Below the pieces are notes generated by a model. The model did no database searches and had not been told where the DNA came from. It worked only from the letters and a program-made list of their open reading frames with translations. A stretch of 64,000 nt of DNA. Origin: Janibacter limosus. Lineage in GTDB: Bacteria > Actinomycetota > Actinomycetes > Actinomycetales > Dermatophilaceae. The stretch is from positions 682,001-746,000 of the forward strand of contig NZ_CP036164.1 of NCBI RefSeq assembly GCF_004295485.1, read 5' to 3'. Made by a program: the position numbers and the translations under genes. Positions 18,101 to 26,517 of the stretch are shown piece after piece (within the stretch, counting starts at the first letter, position 1; every line of letters begins with the position of its first letter).

Positions 18101-21100
18101 TCATGGGCCGGTCGTGAGCATCCCTACCCGTGGGTGGGCGACCTGCACCTCCAGCGCTCGTCCGTCGACGACGAGGTACCCACGCCCCGGGACGCGCGCG
18201 AGCGGGGGGACCCGCAGACCCAGTGCATCGCCGTCGGAGCGCGCCGAGGGCTGCAGGAGCAGGCCGGTGCGGGCGCGGGCGAGTTCGGAGATCAGCCCCC
18301 GGACCTGGCTGGCGGCACTCTGCGTCGATGTCGACCCGATGAGCAGGCCCCGGTCGGCGTCGAGCCGGCGCACGATCTCCTTGAGCACGTCGGCCACCGG
18401 GGACCCGTCGAGCCGCTCGAGGTCGTCGGCCACGACGGCCAGGTCCGGGTGGCGCTGACGCAGCGCGATGAGGGAGTCGTGATCATCAGGCCCGATGACG
18501 GGGCAGTCGAGCCCGGCGGCGACCTCGGCGGAGCCGACGACGACCAAGGGGTGGCCTGCCGCCACGAGCTGGTGCGCGAGTGCCGCCAACGTGGTGGAGC
18601 GACCGCTGCGCGGAGGGCCGCAGACGAGGAAGCGGCGTGCTCCGTCGGTCCGCCAGATGATCGGCTCCGTGCCGCAGCCCCCGAGCCCGAGGGGTACGCG
18701 CTCGCGGTCGGCGCTGCTCAGCAGGTCCAGTGGGACCGACGTGGGCAGCGCCTCCACGACCCATGGTGGGACGACGGGCGGCGGTTCGCCGGGTGACACC
18801 TCTGGTGGACGTCGCGGCAGGGCCACCTGCACGAGGTGGCCGCCGGGCTGGAGCCGACCTCGACCGGGGACGAGGCGCTCTGAGACCTCGCCCCGTGCGA
18901 GACCGGCGAGGGCTGCGTCACCGCGGTCGCCCAGGTGCAGCACGAGACGGGTCGTGACGAGAGAGGACACCCGACCGGAGAGCAGCTCGCGACCACCGGT
19001 CACGAGCACCCGTAGGCCCAGCGCGATCCCGTCACGCATGAGCGTCTCCAGCACCTCGGCGCTCTCCCCGAGGTCCATCGACCCTCTGGGGCGGGTGATG
19101 CGTCCCCAGCCGTCGATCGCGAGCAGCAGGTGGGGCGGTGGTGCCACGGGCGCCGGGTCGGTGTCGTGCGCGGCCCACCAGGCGTCGAGCGTCGAGTGGC
19201 CGCTGGTCCGCAGGAGCGAGCGTCGCTCGGCGATGTCGTCCTCGAGCCGGTCGAGGAAGCGCCCGACCACGGTGCTCTCCTCGCCGTCGACGACGCTGCC
19301 GACGTGCGGCAGCCTCGTCAGGGACGCCAGTCGCGAGGAGCCGTCACCGAGGACCTGCACGTGCAGGCGGTCGGGACCCCAACGACCGGCGGCGGCGGTG
19401 ACCAGCGAGGCGATGCTGCTCGTGCGCCCGGAGCCCGGGCCCCCGACGACCATCCAGTGGCCGTCGGTGGTCGACCACGCCAGCGACGACTGGCGCTGCT
19501 CGGCGGGCAGGTCCACCAGGCCGAAGGGCGCCTCGCCCACCACCGTAGCGGGCAGGGCCTGCGCCTCGATCGTCTCGGACAGCGGAGGCAGCCACGGGCG
19601 GTGTGGCGCCGGCAGGTCCAGCGACGCGGCGAGCCGGGTCATCGTGCGCGTGAGGCGCTGCAGGTCGGTCGGCCCGGCGTCGTCGACCGCCGGGGGACTG
19701 GGCCACGGCTCGTCGGCCCGGCGCACGAGCAGCGCACCGCCGACACCTGCGGCGTGCCCGGCGACCCGTCCGGTCTGGAAGGGCCGCGCGGGGCTCCCGC
19801 CCGTGCTCGCCAGGGCCCGGCCCGGCGAGGACTCCGGGATGTCCACCGCGTCGGCGCAGCCGATCACGTCGTCGCTGTCGACGCGGTCACGCACGCGCAG
19901 GGCGATGCGCAGGTTGACATTGGCCTTGATGTCCGCGGAGACGATGCCGCCCGGCCGCTGGGTCGCGAGGACGAGGTGGACACCGAGCGATCGACCGACG
20001 GCGGCGATGCGCATGAGATGGGCGAGGGCGTCGGGCTGCTCCTCGGCGAGCATGCGGAACTCGTCGATCACGATCATCAGCCGGGGCAGCGGCTCGCCGC
20101 GATGGTCGTCGATGTCCTTGGCACCCGAGGCGGCGAGGACGTGCTCGCGGCGGGTCAGCTCGGCGTCGAGGCTGGTCAGTGCCCGCTCGGCAGCGGCCGG
20201 GTCGAGGTCGGTGAGCATGCCGACGGTGTGTGGGAGCCGGGAGCACTCGGCGAAGGCAGCGCCGCCCTTGTAGTCGACGAGGACGAAGGTGATCTCGCGC
20301 GGTGAGAGACGAGCCGCGAGCGAGGCCACCCAGCTCTGGAGGAACTCGGACTTGCCGGAGCCCGTCGTCCCCGCGACGAGGGCGTGCGGACCGTCCCGCC
20401 GCAGGTCGATGCGGAATGACCCCTCGCCGGCTGCCCCGACGACGACGGCGAGGTCGGTGGGGCGCTGCGCGCCGGACTCCCGCCACCGGTCGTGGATCGC
20501 GGTCGGCTCGTCGGGGGAGAGGTCGAGCAGGTCGACGAGCCGAGCGGCCGAGGGCAGGCTGCCTCCCCGGGCGTCGGGTGTCGCGTCCCGCAGGGGCGCG
20601 AGCGCCGTGGCGATCCGTCGCCCCCAGCTCTCGCCCGTCCCGTCGACGACCCCGCGTGCCGCCTGCTCCCCGGCGAGCAGCAGCCGCAGGTCGTCACCGT
20701 CGAGGGCTGCCACGGCACCGGCCTCGTGGGGCAGCTGGGCCGGGCTGTCGGCGAGGGCGATCACGAGGACGCGCTGCGGTCCCCCTTCGCTCATGATCGT
20801 CCGCAGGCCGGGGTCGGCCCGCCAGGTGCCGACCCCGTCGACGATGACGACGTGGGTCACGAGCGGTTGCTCGCCCTCTCGGCGACGATCGAGGGCGCCG
20901 GCGGCGCGCTCCGTGGTGAGGCGGGCGAGCCCAGCGAGCAGGGCGGCGCCGTCCTCGGGGCTGGTCGCCACGCGGGCGGACTCCGGGAGGTCGTCGTGGG
21001 CGCGCAGGTGGACCAGCCCGGCGAAGGGGGTCCACCACCCCCCGTCGTCAGCGACCAGGCTCACGCGCACGTCGTGGTGGGAGTGCAGTGCGACGAGCTG

Positions 21101-22282
21101 GCCGAGCAGGTGCCGCGCGAGTCGGTCGCGTGACCACTGCGGCCCCGCGACGCCCAGGACTCCTGCCTGCGCGAGGTCGACGGTGAGCGGCACGTCGTCG
21201 AGGACCGGGTGGCCGCGCGCGCCCGGGCCGTGCTCGACCTCCAACCGGGCGGGCTGTGCGCCGAGGCCGAGTCGTAGGGCGAGATGCTCCGCGTGCTGGG
21301 AGCGCCTCTCCCAGAGGCGAGTCGACTCCCCACGGACCGCGTCGAGGAGCGCGGCCGGGTCGGGTGCCACCCGGAGCCGCTCACGCCGCTCGGCAGCCAG
21401 CGCCGCGGTGAGTCGGGTGCTGGTCCGGGCGCGCTCACGCACCCACTCGGCGTGGGCCTCGCGGTGCTCCCGCCGGGAGCTGGTGCGGTCCGAGAGCGTC
21501 GAGCCGAGGACCATCAGGGGGGACAGGAGGCCGAAGAGCAGCATCCTGGGTCCGAAGAAGAAGGCGAGCACGCCCGCGAAGGGCAGCGGCAGCAGCACCA
21601 TGACCCACGGGATGCGACGACGAGGTGGGACCGTGGGCTCCGGGGGCACGCGGATGGTCACGGGCGGCGCGGTGCGGGGCAGGTGCGGGGTCGGGTTGAC
21701 CCCGAGGGTTCCCTCGCCGGTCGGGGTGCGTCTGGCGGGTCGAGGACGGTGGGCCTCGATGGTCAGGCTGCTGTGGCCCGCCCGCAGGTGGCAGCCGGAG
21801 CGCACGCGCACGCCATCGAGCGGTACGGGCGCGCCGTCCAGCAGGGTGCCGTTGGTCGTGTCGAGGTCGCGCAGGTGGATGCCGTCGCGGTCGACGGTCA
21901 GCTCGAGGTGCTCCCGCGAGAGGGCGTCGTCGGCGAGCCGCAGCGTGGCGGCCTCACCGCGGCCGATGGTGTGCCGGCCGGGAGTGAGGTCGTGCGTCCG
22001 GCCCGCATCGGGGCCGCACGTCGTCACCAGGCGAAGGGGGGGGCGCCGCGGCCCTCCCGCGCCGGGGCCGGCGTCGCCGAGGACGAGGGTGGCCCCGCCG
22101 AGCAGGGGCGGCAGCCCGATGGGCGCGTCGTGCGTGAGGCGCTCCCGGCCGACGTGCACGGTCGAGCTCGGGTGGCCGGCTGCGTCCAGCAGGTCACCGA
22201 GGGTGTGGTGCTCCTCGGCGCGGACGTCGATGGTCTCGGTGCCCCCGCCGCGGGAGTCGATGATGCTCATCCGCAGCTGCAT
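18101..22282 (-). CDS. FHA-FtsK/SpoIIIE ATPase, EssC-like (type VII secretion motor-like)
   Basis: A 1,393-residue protein. An N-terminal ubiquitin-like/FHA part spans residues 1-175 (HTIGRGEAATLRLADDALSR, LRDLDTTNGTLLDG). Two hydrophobic segments at about 222-258 form the membrane anchor. Three FtsK/SpoIIIE-type ATPase modules follow. Module 1 has an intact P-loop near residue 640 (GTTGSGKSE) and Walker B (LMIVIDEFRML). Modules 2 (GGPGSGRTSS, about 952) and 3 (GPPRSGRSTT, about 1,224) have Arg in place of the Walker Lys. This is the layout of EssC, the type VII motor. No EccB, EccD, EccE or mycosin gene is nearby; WXG-type genes lie at 8.1-9.0 kb. The start is ATG 22282, or ATG 22270. Confidence 0.88.
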   Translation of the reverse strand: MQLRMSIIDSRGGGTETIDVRAEEHHTLGDLLDAAGHPSSTVHVGRERLTHDAPIGLPPLLGGATLVLGDAGPGAGGPRRPPLRLVTTCGPDAGRTHDLTPGRHTIGRGEAATLRLADDALSREHLELTVDRDGIHLRDLDTTNGTLLDGAPVPLDGVRVRSGCHLRAGHSSLTIEAHRPRPARRTPTGEGTLGVNPTPHLPRTAPPVTIRVPPEPTVPPRRRIPWVMVLLPLPFAGVLAFFFGPRMLLFGLLSPLMVLGSTLSDRTSSRREHREAHAEWVRERARTSTRLTAALAAERRERLRVAPDPAALLDAVRGESTRLWERRSQHAEHLALRLGLGAQPARLEVEHGPGARGHPVLDDVPLTVDLAQAGVLGVAGPQWSRDRLARHLLGQLVALHSHHDVRVSLVADDGGWWTPFAGLVHLRAHDDLPESARVATSPEDGAALLAGLARLTTERAAGALDRRREGEQPLVTHVVIVDGVGTWRADPGLRTIMSEGGPQRVLVIALADSPAQLPHEAGAVAALDGDDLRLLLAGEQAARGVVDGTGESWGRRIATALAPLRDATPDARGGSLPSAARLVDLLDLSPDEPTAIHDRWRESGAQRPTDLAVVVGAAGEGSFRIDLRRDGPHALVAGTTGSGKSEFLQSWVASLAARLSPREITFVLVDYKGGAAFAECSRLPHTVGMLTDLDPAAAERALTSLDAELTRREHVLAASGAKDIDDHRGEPLPRLMIVIDEFRMLAEEQPDALAHLMRIAAVGRSLGVHLVLATQRPGGIVSADIKANVNLRIALRVRDRVDSDDVIGCADAVDIPESSPGRALASTGGSPARPFQTGRVAGHAAGVGGALLVRRADEPWPSPPAVDDAGPTDLQRLTRTMTRLAASLDLPAPHRPWLPPLSETIEAQALPATVVGEAPFGLVDLPAEQRQSSLAWSTTDGHWMVVGGPGSGRTSSIASLVTAAAGRWGPDRLHVQVLGDGSSRLASLTRLPHVGSVVDGEESTVVGRFLDRLEDDIAERRSLLRTSGHSTLDAWWAAHDTDPAPVAPPPHLLLAIDGWGRITRPRGSMDLGESAEVLETLMRDGIALGLRVLVTGGRELLSGRVSSLVTTRLVLHLGDRGDAALAGLARGEVSERLVPGRGRLQPGGHLVQVALPRRPPEVSPGEPPPVVPPWVVEALPTSVPLDLLSSADRERVPLGLGGCGTEPIIWRTDGARRFLVCGPPRSGRSTTLAALAHQLVAAGHPLVVVGSAEVAAGLDCPVIGPDDHDSLIALRQRHPDLAVVADDLERLDGSPVADVLKEIVRRLDADRGLLIGSTSTQSAASQVRGLISELARARTGLLLQPSARSDGDALGLRVPPLARVPGRGYLVVDGRALEVQVAHPRVGMLTTGP

Positions 22283-22341
22283 GTGGGCACGGTAGGTCGA
22301 TCCGCGTCATCGATGTCGGGAGTTGTCCACAGGCCGTCGGG

Positions 22342-22938
22342 TCAGTCGTCGAATCCGCGTGCGGCGAGCGCGTCTCCCATGGCATCGGCCCTGCGCAGGG
22401 CGCCCACGATGAGCGGGACGGCGAAGGCCCGCGGGCTCGCGCCCAGCCCGCGGGCGTGCTGCGCCTCGCGCACGCGACGGCCCAGGTCGATGACCAGCGG
22501 CACGGCGCGGATCGCCAGCTGGAGCATCAGCCCGACGCGCTCCGGGTTGACCCCGACCCGACGCAGCGGCCCGCACACGCGGACGACGACGTCGATGAGG
22601 TCGCTGGTGCGGGTCGTGAGCGTGACGAGGTTGGCCAGCAGCACGAGGGCGACGAGGACACCGACGATGACGAAGGCTCGCTGCCAGCCCGCCACCACGG
22701 TCTGGAAGACCGCCAGCGGCACCATGACGAAGAGCAGCGGCCGCAGCATCTGCAGCAGCACCCGCACCGGCATCCGGGCGAGGGCGTAGCCCGCGAGGAC
22801 GAGGATCAGCGCCGCGGTCGTCGCCACCGTCGACCGGACGAAGGGGGAGACCAGCCCGGCGAGCAGCAGGCCGGCGAGCTTGGCTCCGGCGGGCAGGCGG
22901 TGGATGACCGAGTGCCCTTCGCGGTAGAGGCCGATCAC
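22342..22938 (-). CDS. bioN: ECF transporter transmembrane protein BioN (EcfT)
   Basis: A 198-residue membrane protein with four to five helices. It has the EcfT pattern: an N-terminal SVIHRLPAGAKLAGLLLAGL and a cytoplasmic coupling helix with an Ala-Arg-Gly motif (EAQHARGLGA). It couples the ATPase BioM to the biotin-binding BioY. The GTG overlaps the bioM stop (GTGA, 22935-22938). It is the last gene of a five-gene overlapping operon whose other members include bioY, so biotin is the likely substrate. Confidence 0.88.
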   Translation of the reverse strand: MIGLYREGHSVIHRLPAGAKLAGLLLAGLVSPFVRSTVATTAALILVLAGYALARMPVRVLLQMLRPLLFVMVPLAVFQTVVAGWQRAFVIVGVLVALVLLANLVTLTTRTSDLIDVVVRVCGPLRRVGVNPERVGLMLQLAIRAVPLVIDLGRRVREAQHARGLGASPRAFAVPLIVGALRRADAMGDALAARGFDD

Positions 22939-23624
22939 CGGTCGTGGTCCATGAGGTCGAGGTAGTGGGCGATGGAGTCCGACGGGCTGCCGTCGTGCAC
23001 CAGCCGGCTGTTGTCGAAGACGAGCACCCGGTCGAAGTCGGTGAGCAGGTCGAGGTGATGCGTCACGAGGACGACCTGCTGGGGCAGGTCCCGGACCGCG
23101 TCGGCGACCCGGCGGGCGTTGCGGATGTCGAGCAGCGTCGTCGGCTCGTCCATGACGAGCAGGTCGGGCTCGGTGACGAGCACGGCGGTGAGAGCGAGCA
23201 GCTGCTTCTGCCCACCGCTCAGCAGGTGCGCGGGGTGGGCGCCCCGACCGGCGAGCCCGTGCGCCGCCAGGGCGGAGTCGACGCGATCAGCGATCTCGGC
23301 CTTGCTGAGCCCGCGGCGCCGCAGCGAGAAGCCGACGTCCTCCGCGACCGTCGGCATGACGATCTGCGCGTCGGGGTCGGTGAAGCAGAAGCCCACCCGG
23401 CCCCGAACCTGGCGTCCCTGCCGGGCGGTGTCGAGCCCGTCGAGGGTGACCGTGCCGTGCTCGGGGACGACGAGTCCGTTGAGCATCCGGGCGAAGGTCG
23501 ACTTGCCGGACCCGTTGGCCCCGATGACCCCGATCCGCGGCTCCTCGAGGCGGATCGTGAGGTCGCGCAGCACCGGTGTGCCACCGTCGAACCCGTGCGT
23601 CACGTCCCTGACGTCGATCAGCAT
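22935..23624 (-). CDS. bioM: ECF transporter ATP-binding protein BioM
   Basis: A 229-residue ABC ATPase with Walker A GANGSGKST, Q-loop region FCFTDPDAQIVMPTV, signature LLSGGQKQLLAL, Walker B LLVMDEPTTLLD and switch His in VTHH. Size and Q-loop context fit cobalt/biotin-type ECF ATPases. ATG at 23624 overlaps the end of the thiolase gene by seven bases. It powers biotin uptake with BioN and BioY. The operon has only one ATPase gene, so it probably forms a homodimer as in other BioMNY systems. Confidence 0.9.
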   Translation of the reverse strand: MLIDVRDVTHGFDGGTPVLRDLTIRLEEPRIGVIGANGSGKSTFARMLNGLVVPEHGTVTLDGLDTARQGRQVRGRVGFCFTDPDAQIVMPTVAEDVGFSLRRRGLSKAEIADRVDSALAAHGLAGRGAHPAHLLSGGQKQLLALTAVLVTEPDLLVMDEPTTLLDIRNARRVADAVRDLPQQVVLVTHHLDLLTDFDRVLVFDNSRLVHDGSPSDSIAHYLDLMDHDR

Positions 23625-24751
23625 GCCTGCACCACCATCGCGACTCCCTGACCGCCGCCGGCGGCGATGGCGGCGAGGCCGAGCTCGCCCCCTTCGCGCT
23701 GGGTGACGAGCTGGTGGAAGAGCCGCACGGCGAGCACGGCCCCGGAGGCGCCCCACGGGTGGCCGAGGGCGAGGGCGCCACCGTCGGCACACACGCGAAG
23801 GGGGTCCAGCCCCAGCTCGTCGCAGCACGCGAGGACCTGCCCGGCGAAGGCCTCGTTGATCTCGATGGCGTCGATCTGGTCCAGACCGACACCGGCGCGC
23901 TCGAGGGCGATGCGGGTGGCGGGGACGAGCCCTCGACCGGGTCGCTCGGGCGGCACGGCAGCGGTGGCGGTGCTGAGGATGCGCAGGCCGGGGACTCCGA
24001 GCCGAGCCCGGGTCGCCTCGTCGACGACCGCCACGGCAGCGGCGCCGTCGCTGATGCCGCACGAGTTGCCGGCGGTCACCGAGCCGTCGTCGCGGAAGGC
24101 CGGTCGCAGTCGCGCGAGCTTGTCCACGGTGAGTGCCCGCTTGGGTCGGTCGTCGCGCACCACCTCGTCGACGGCGACCACTTCACCGTCGAACCGTCCC
24201 GCGTCGCGAGCTGTCACGGCCCGGGCGTGCGAGCGCGCGGCGTACTCGTCCTGGCGCTCGCGGGTCACGCCGGCCTCCTGGGCGAGCAGGTCGTTGGCGA
24301 CGCCCATCTCGGGGTCGTCCCAGCCCGCCGGGGCGAAGGGAGCGCGCTCGTAGCGCACGGGGTCGGCGCCGTCGACGGGTGGCCAGTAGCGCCACGGGGC
24401 GGTGCTCACCGACTCGACCCCGCCGGCCAGGACGGCATGCGCACCGCCGCGCACGAGGTGCGCCGCGACGTCGATGGCGGCCAGCCCGCTCGCGCACTGC
24501 CGGTCGACGGTGAGGGCGGGGACGCCGACGGGCAGCCCACCGGCCAGCGCTGCGGCGCGGGCGATGTCGCCGCCGGGGCCCATGCAGTTGCCCAACACCA
24601 CGTCGCAGACCTCGTCAGCGACCAGGCCGGAGCGCTCGAGGGTGGCCGCGAGGACGGGGCCGGCGAGGCGGTCGACGGTCAGGTGCGAGAGGGAGCGACC
24701 GGCGGTGCCGATGGGGGAGCGGGTCGCGGCGATGATGACGGGGTGGCTCAT
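23618..24751 (-). CDS. Thiolase-family protein lacking the second catalytic cysteine
   Basis: A 377-residue thiolase. The acyl-accepting Cys is present (C86 in DRQCASG), as are NEAFA and GGALALGHPWGASGA with the active-site His. The second catalytic Cys, normally in CIGGGxG near the C-terminus, is missing: residues 362-369 read IAAGGGQG, so A363 replaces it. Such an enzyme could be impaired in the claisen/retro-claisen step or act on a special substrate. It is embedded in the biotin uptake operon between a short acyl-CoA ligase (ATGA overlap) and bioM. A role in biotin, biotin-precursor or biotin side-chain metabolism is inferred only from context. Confidence 0.88.
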   Translation of the reverse strand: MSHPVIIAATRSPIGTAGRSLSHLTVDRLAGPVLAATLERSGLVADEVCDVVLGNCMGPGGDIARAAALAGGLPVGVPALTVDRQCASGLAAIDVAAHLVRGGAHAVLAGGVESVSTAPWRYWPPVDGADPVRYERAPFAPAGWDDPEMGVANDLLAQEAGVTRERQDEYAARSHARAVTARDAGRFDGEVVAVDEVVRDDRPKRALTVDKLARLRPAFRDDGSVTAGNSCGISDGAAAVAVVDEATRARLGVPGLRILSTATAAVPPERPGRGLVPATRIALERAGVGLDQIDAIEINEAFAGQVLACCDELGLDPLRVCADGGALALGHPWGASGAVLAVRLFHQLVTQREGGELGLAAIAAGGGQGVAMVVQAC

Positions 24752-25743
24752 CGTGTCGCCTCGAGTGCCGCGCGCACGGCGCTGCGGTCGACCTTGTCGT
24801 GGCTGGTCGTGGGCATCGGGTCGAGGTGCACCCAGCGGCGTGGCCGCTGCGCAGGGATGAGCTGCTCGCGGGCGAGGGCGGTCAGGCGGGACACGTCACC
24901 AGCATCGGTCACGGCCGCGGCGACCACCTCGCCGAGGTCGGGGTGCGGCAGCCCGACGACGACGACCTCGCCGATGGCGAGGGGGCGCAGCACGTGCTCG
25001 ATGTCCGCGACCCTGACCGTCGCGCCTGCGGTCGTGATGCCGCCGGAGCGGCCGAGGACGACGACCCGGCCGTCCACGACCTCGCCGCGATCACCGACGC
25101 TGGTCCAGCCCCCTTCGCTCCGGAGGACGTGCTCCGGCTGCAGGTAGCCCTCGCTGACGAAGGGGGAGCGCACCCACAGCTGGCCGTCGCGCGCCTGCAC
25201 GTCGACGCCGGGGAAGGGGCGGAGCGCGTCCGCGTGCTCGCCCCAGGCGACCAAGGACAGCTCGGCGGCGCCGTAGTAGTGGTGCAGGCGACCGCCGGCG
25301 GCGCGCACCCGGGCTGCCTCGGTCGCGTCGACCCGGTCGCCGGCGACGACGAGATCACGACCGGTGAGGTCGGCGTCGTCCGCGAGCAGCCGGCGCAGCG
25401 CGGCCGGGGTGAGGTGGGCGTGGGTGGCGTCGGTGAGGCGGTCGACGAGCGTCGCGCCGACAGCGTGGGCGTGCACGGCGGCGAAGAGGTTCATCGTCGC
25501 GGTCACCGGTCCGGGGATCCAGATACGGCTGTCGGCGGCGGTGCCGGTCAGGTCGCTGACCGCGGCGAAGGAGTCGGTCCACGAGGCGGTCGTGCGCACG
25601 ATCGTCCGGGGGTGGCCGGACGTGCCGGAGGTCGGCAGGGCGACGCGCAGCCCCCTGTGCTGCGCGTCGCCGAAGGCCGCGACCGGGTCGTTCGTGGCGA
25701 GCACGTCGACGACTTCCCGCGCGGTGACCTCAGGCAAGGGCAT
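24748..25743 (-). CDS. Short AMP-forming acyl-CoA ligase-like protein
   Basis: A 331-residue member of the ANL adenylating family. It has a P-loop-like TSGTSGHPRT at residues 38-47 (Arg where Lys is usual), YYGAAELS, SVGDRGEVVDGRVVVLGRSG and the C-terminal catalytic Lys region TTSHDKVDRSAV. Typical acyl-CoA ligases have about 500 residues or more; this one lacks most of the N-terminal subdomain, like MenE-type short ligases. No menaquinone genes are near. It lies between bioY and the thiolase in one overlapping operon, so it may activate a carboxylate such as pimelate or biotin. ATG 25743 is used; GTG 25749 is possible. Confidence 0.85.
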   Translation of the reverse strand: MPLPEVTAREVVDVLATNDPVAAFGDAQHRGLRVALPTSGTSGHPRTIVRTTASWTDSFAAVSDLTGTAADSRIWIPGPVTATMNLFAAVHAHAVGATLVDRLTDATHAHLTPAALRRLLADDADLTGRDLVVAGDRVDATEAARVRAAGGRLHHYYGAAELSLVAWGEHADALRPFPGVDVQARDGQLWVRSPFVSEGYLQPEHVLRSEGGWTSVGDRGEVVDGRVVVLGRSGGITTAGATVRVADIEHVLRPLAIGEVVVVGLPHPDLGEVVAAAVTDAGDVSRLTALAREQLIPAQRPRRWVHLDPMPTTSHDKVDRSAVRAALEATR

Positions 25744-26320
25744 CCGCACGCTTGGTGCGGCGGGTGCGGATCAGGCCGGGGTAGGCGGCGTGCACGCCCT
25801 TGGCGACGAAGGCGCAGATGACGGCCTTGACGATGTCACCGGGGACGAAGGGGGCGGCCGCGACGAACGCGGCACCGACGCCGAGGTCGGCGCGCAGGAT
25901 CATCCCGATGATGCCGAGCAGGTTGAGCAGGACGACGCCTCCGAGGAGGGTGACGCCGATGCCGGGTGCGACCCGGTAGGGCGTGCCCATCGCGCTGGTC
26001 ATGACGCCGACGGCGTAGGCCGCGATCGGGTAGCCGATGAGGTAGCCGACGCTCGGGCCGGCGAAGACGCCCAGGCCGCCGCGGCCGCCGGCCAGCAACG
26101 GCAGGCCCAGGGCCACGAGGGCGAGGAAGACGAGGACGGCCAGTGCGCCACGTCGGCCGCCGAGGATCGCGCCGGCGAGCATGATGCCCAGCGACTGCGC
26201 GGTGATCGGGACGGCATTGCCGAAGGGAGCGACCGCGGGGATGAGTCCGAGGACGGCGATGATGCCGGCGAAGGTGGCGATCTGGGCCAGCTCGCGGCCG
26301 GTGTGGCGTTGGTGGGACAC
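25730..26320 (-). CDS. bioY: Biotin-specific ECF S-component BioY
   Basis: A 196-residue membrane protein with six helices. BioY signatures are visible: PITAQSLGIMLAGAILGGRR in the first third, then FAGPSVGYLIGYPIAAYAVG and the closing FVPGDIVKAVICAFVAKGVH. It binds biotin outside the membrane and uses BioMN for uptake. GTG start at 26320. It is the first gene of the operon and overlaps the ligase gene. A BioQ-like operator lies 56-68 bases upstream, so repression under biotin sufficiency is likely. Confidence 0.95.
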   Translation of the reverse strand: MSHQRHTGRELAQIATFAGIIAVLGLIPAVAPFGNAVPITAQSLGIMLAGAILGGRRGALAVLVFLALVALGLPLLAGGRGGLGVFAGPSVGYLIGYPIAAYAVGVMTSAMGTPYRVAPGIGVTLLGGVVLLNLLGIIGMILRADLGVGAAFVAAAPFVPGDIVKAVICAFVAKGVHAAYPGLIRTRRTKRADALA

Positions 26321-26375
26321 GGGGGTGCCTTCCGGTCGAGGGGACCCCGATCATGACATGGATCGGGCCCTCAGC

Positions 26376-26388
26376 AGAACAGTGTTCA
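26376..26388 (-). promoter_or_regulatory. BioQ-like operator upstream of bioY
   Basis: On the minus strand the sequence is TGAAC-ACT-GTTCT, a near-perfect inverted repeat (GAACA / TGTTC). The BioQ operator described in corynebacteria and mycobacteria is TGAAC-N3-GTTAC, so 8 of 10 defined bases match. It lies 56 bases upstream of the bioY GTG, near the likely -35 region. Confidence 0.65.
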
Positions 26389-26412
26389 GGAGATGTTGTC
26401 CACAGGTCAGAA

Positions 26413-26450
26413 ATTTCTCGAGATGCGAAATCCGCCGAAGTCGCTAGCGT
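26413..26450 (+). promoter_or_regulatory. Possible promoter and dyad upstream of Tad locus B
   Basis: ATTTC (26413-26417) and GAAAT (26427-26431) form a dyad in an AT-richer patch. TAGCGT at 26445-26450 is a candidate -10. A similar arrangement (TGCG about 21 bases before CTAGCGT) occurs at 33840-33867, in front of the lipoprotein module. Confidence 0.35.
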
Positions 26451-26517
26451 TTCTGGTCGGTGGGCCGGAGGGAGGACCCGCTCACGTCACCGCACGATCG
26501 TACGAAGGGGGCTGGAC

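Noticed and set aside
18495..22295. Plus-strand frames of up to 668 codons across the EssC-like gene
   Set aside because: Arg/Ser/Pro-rich shadow translations opposite a three-module ATPase with clear motifs.
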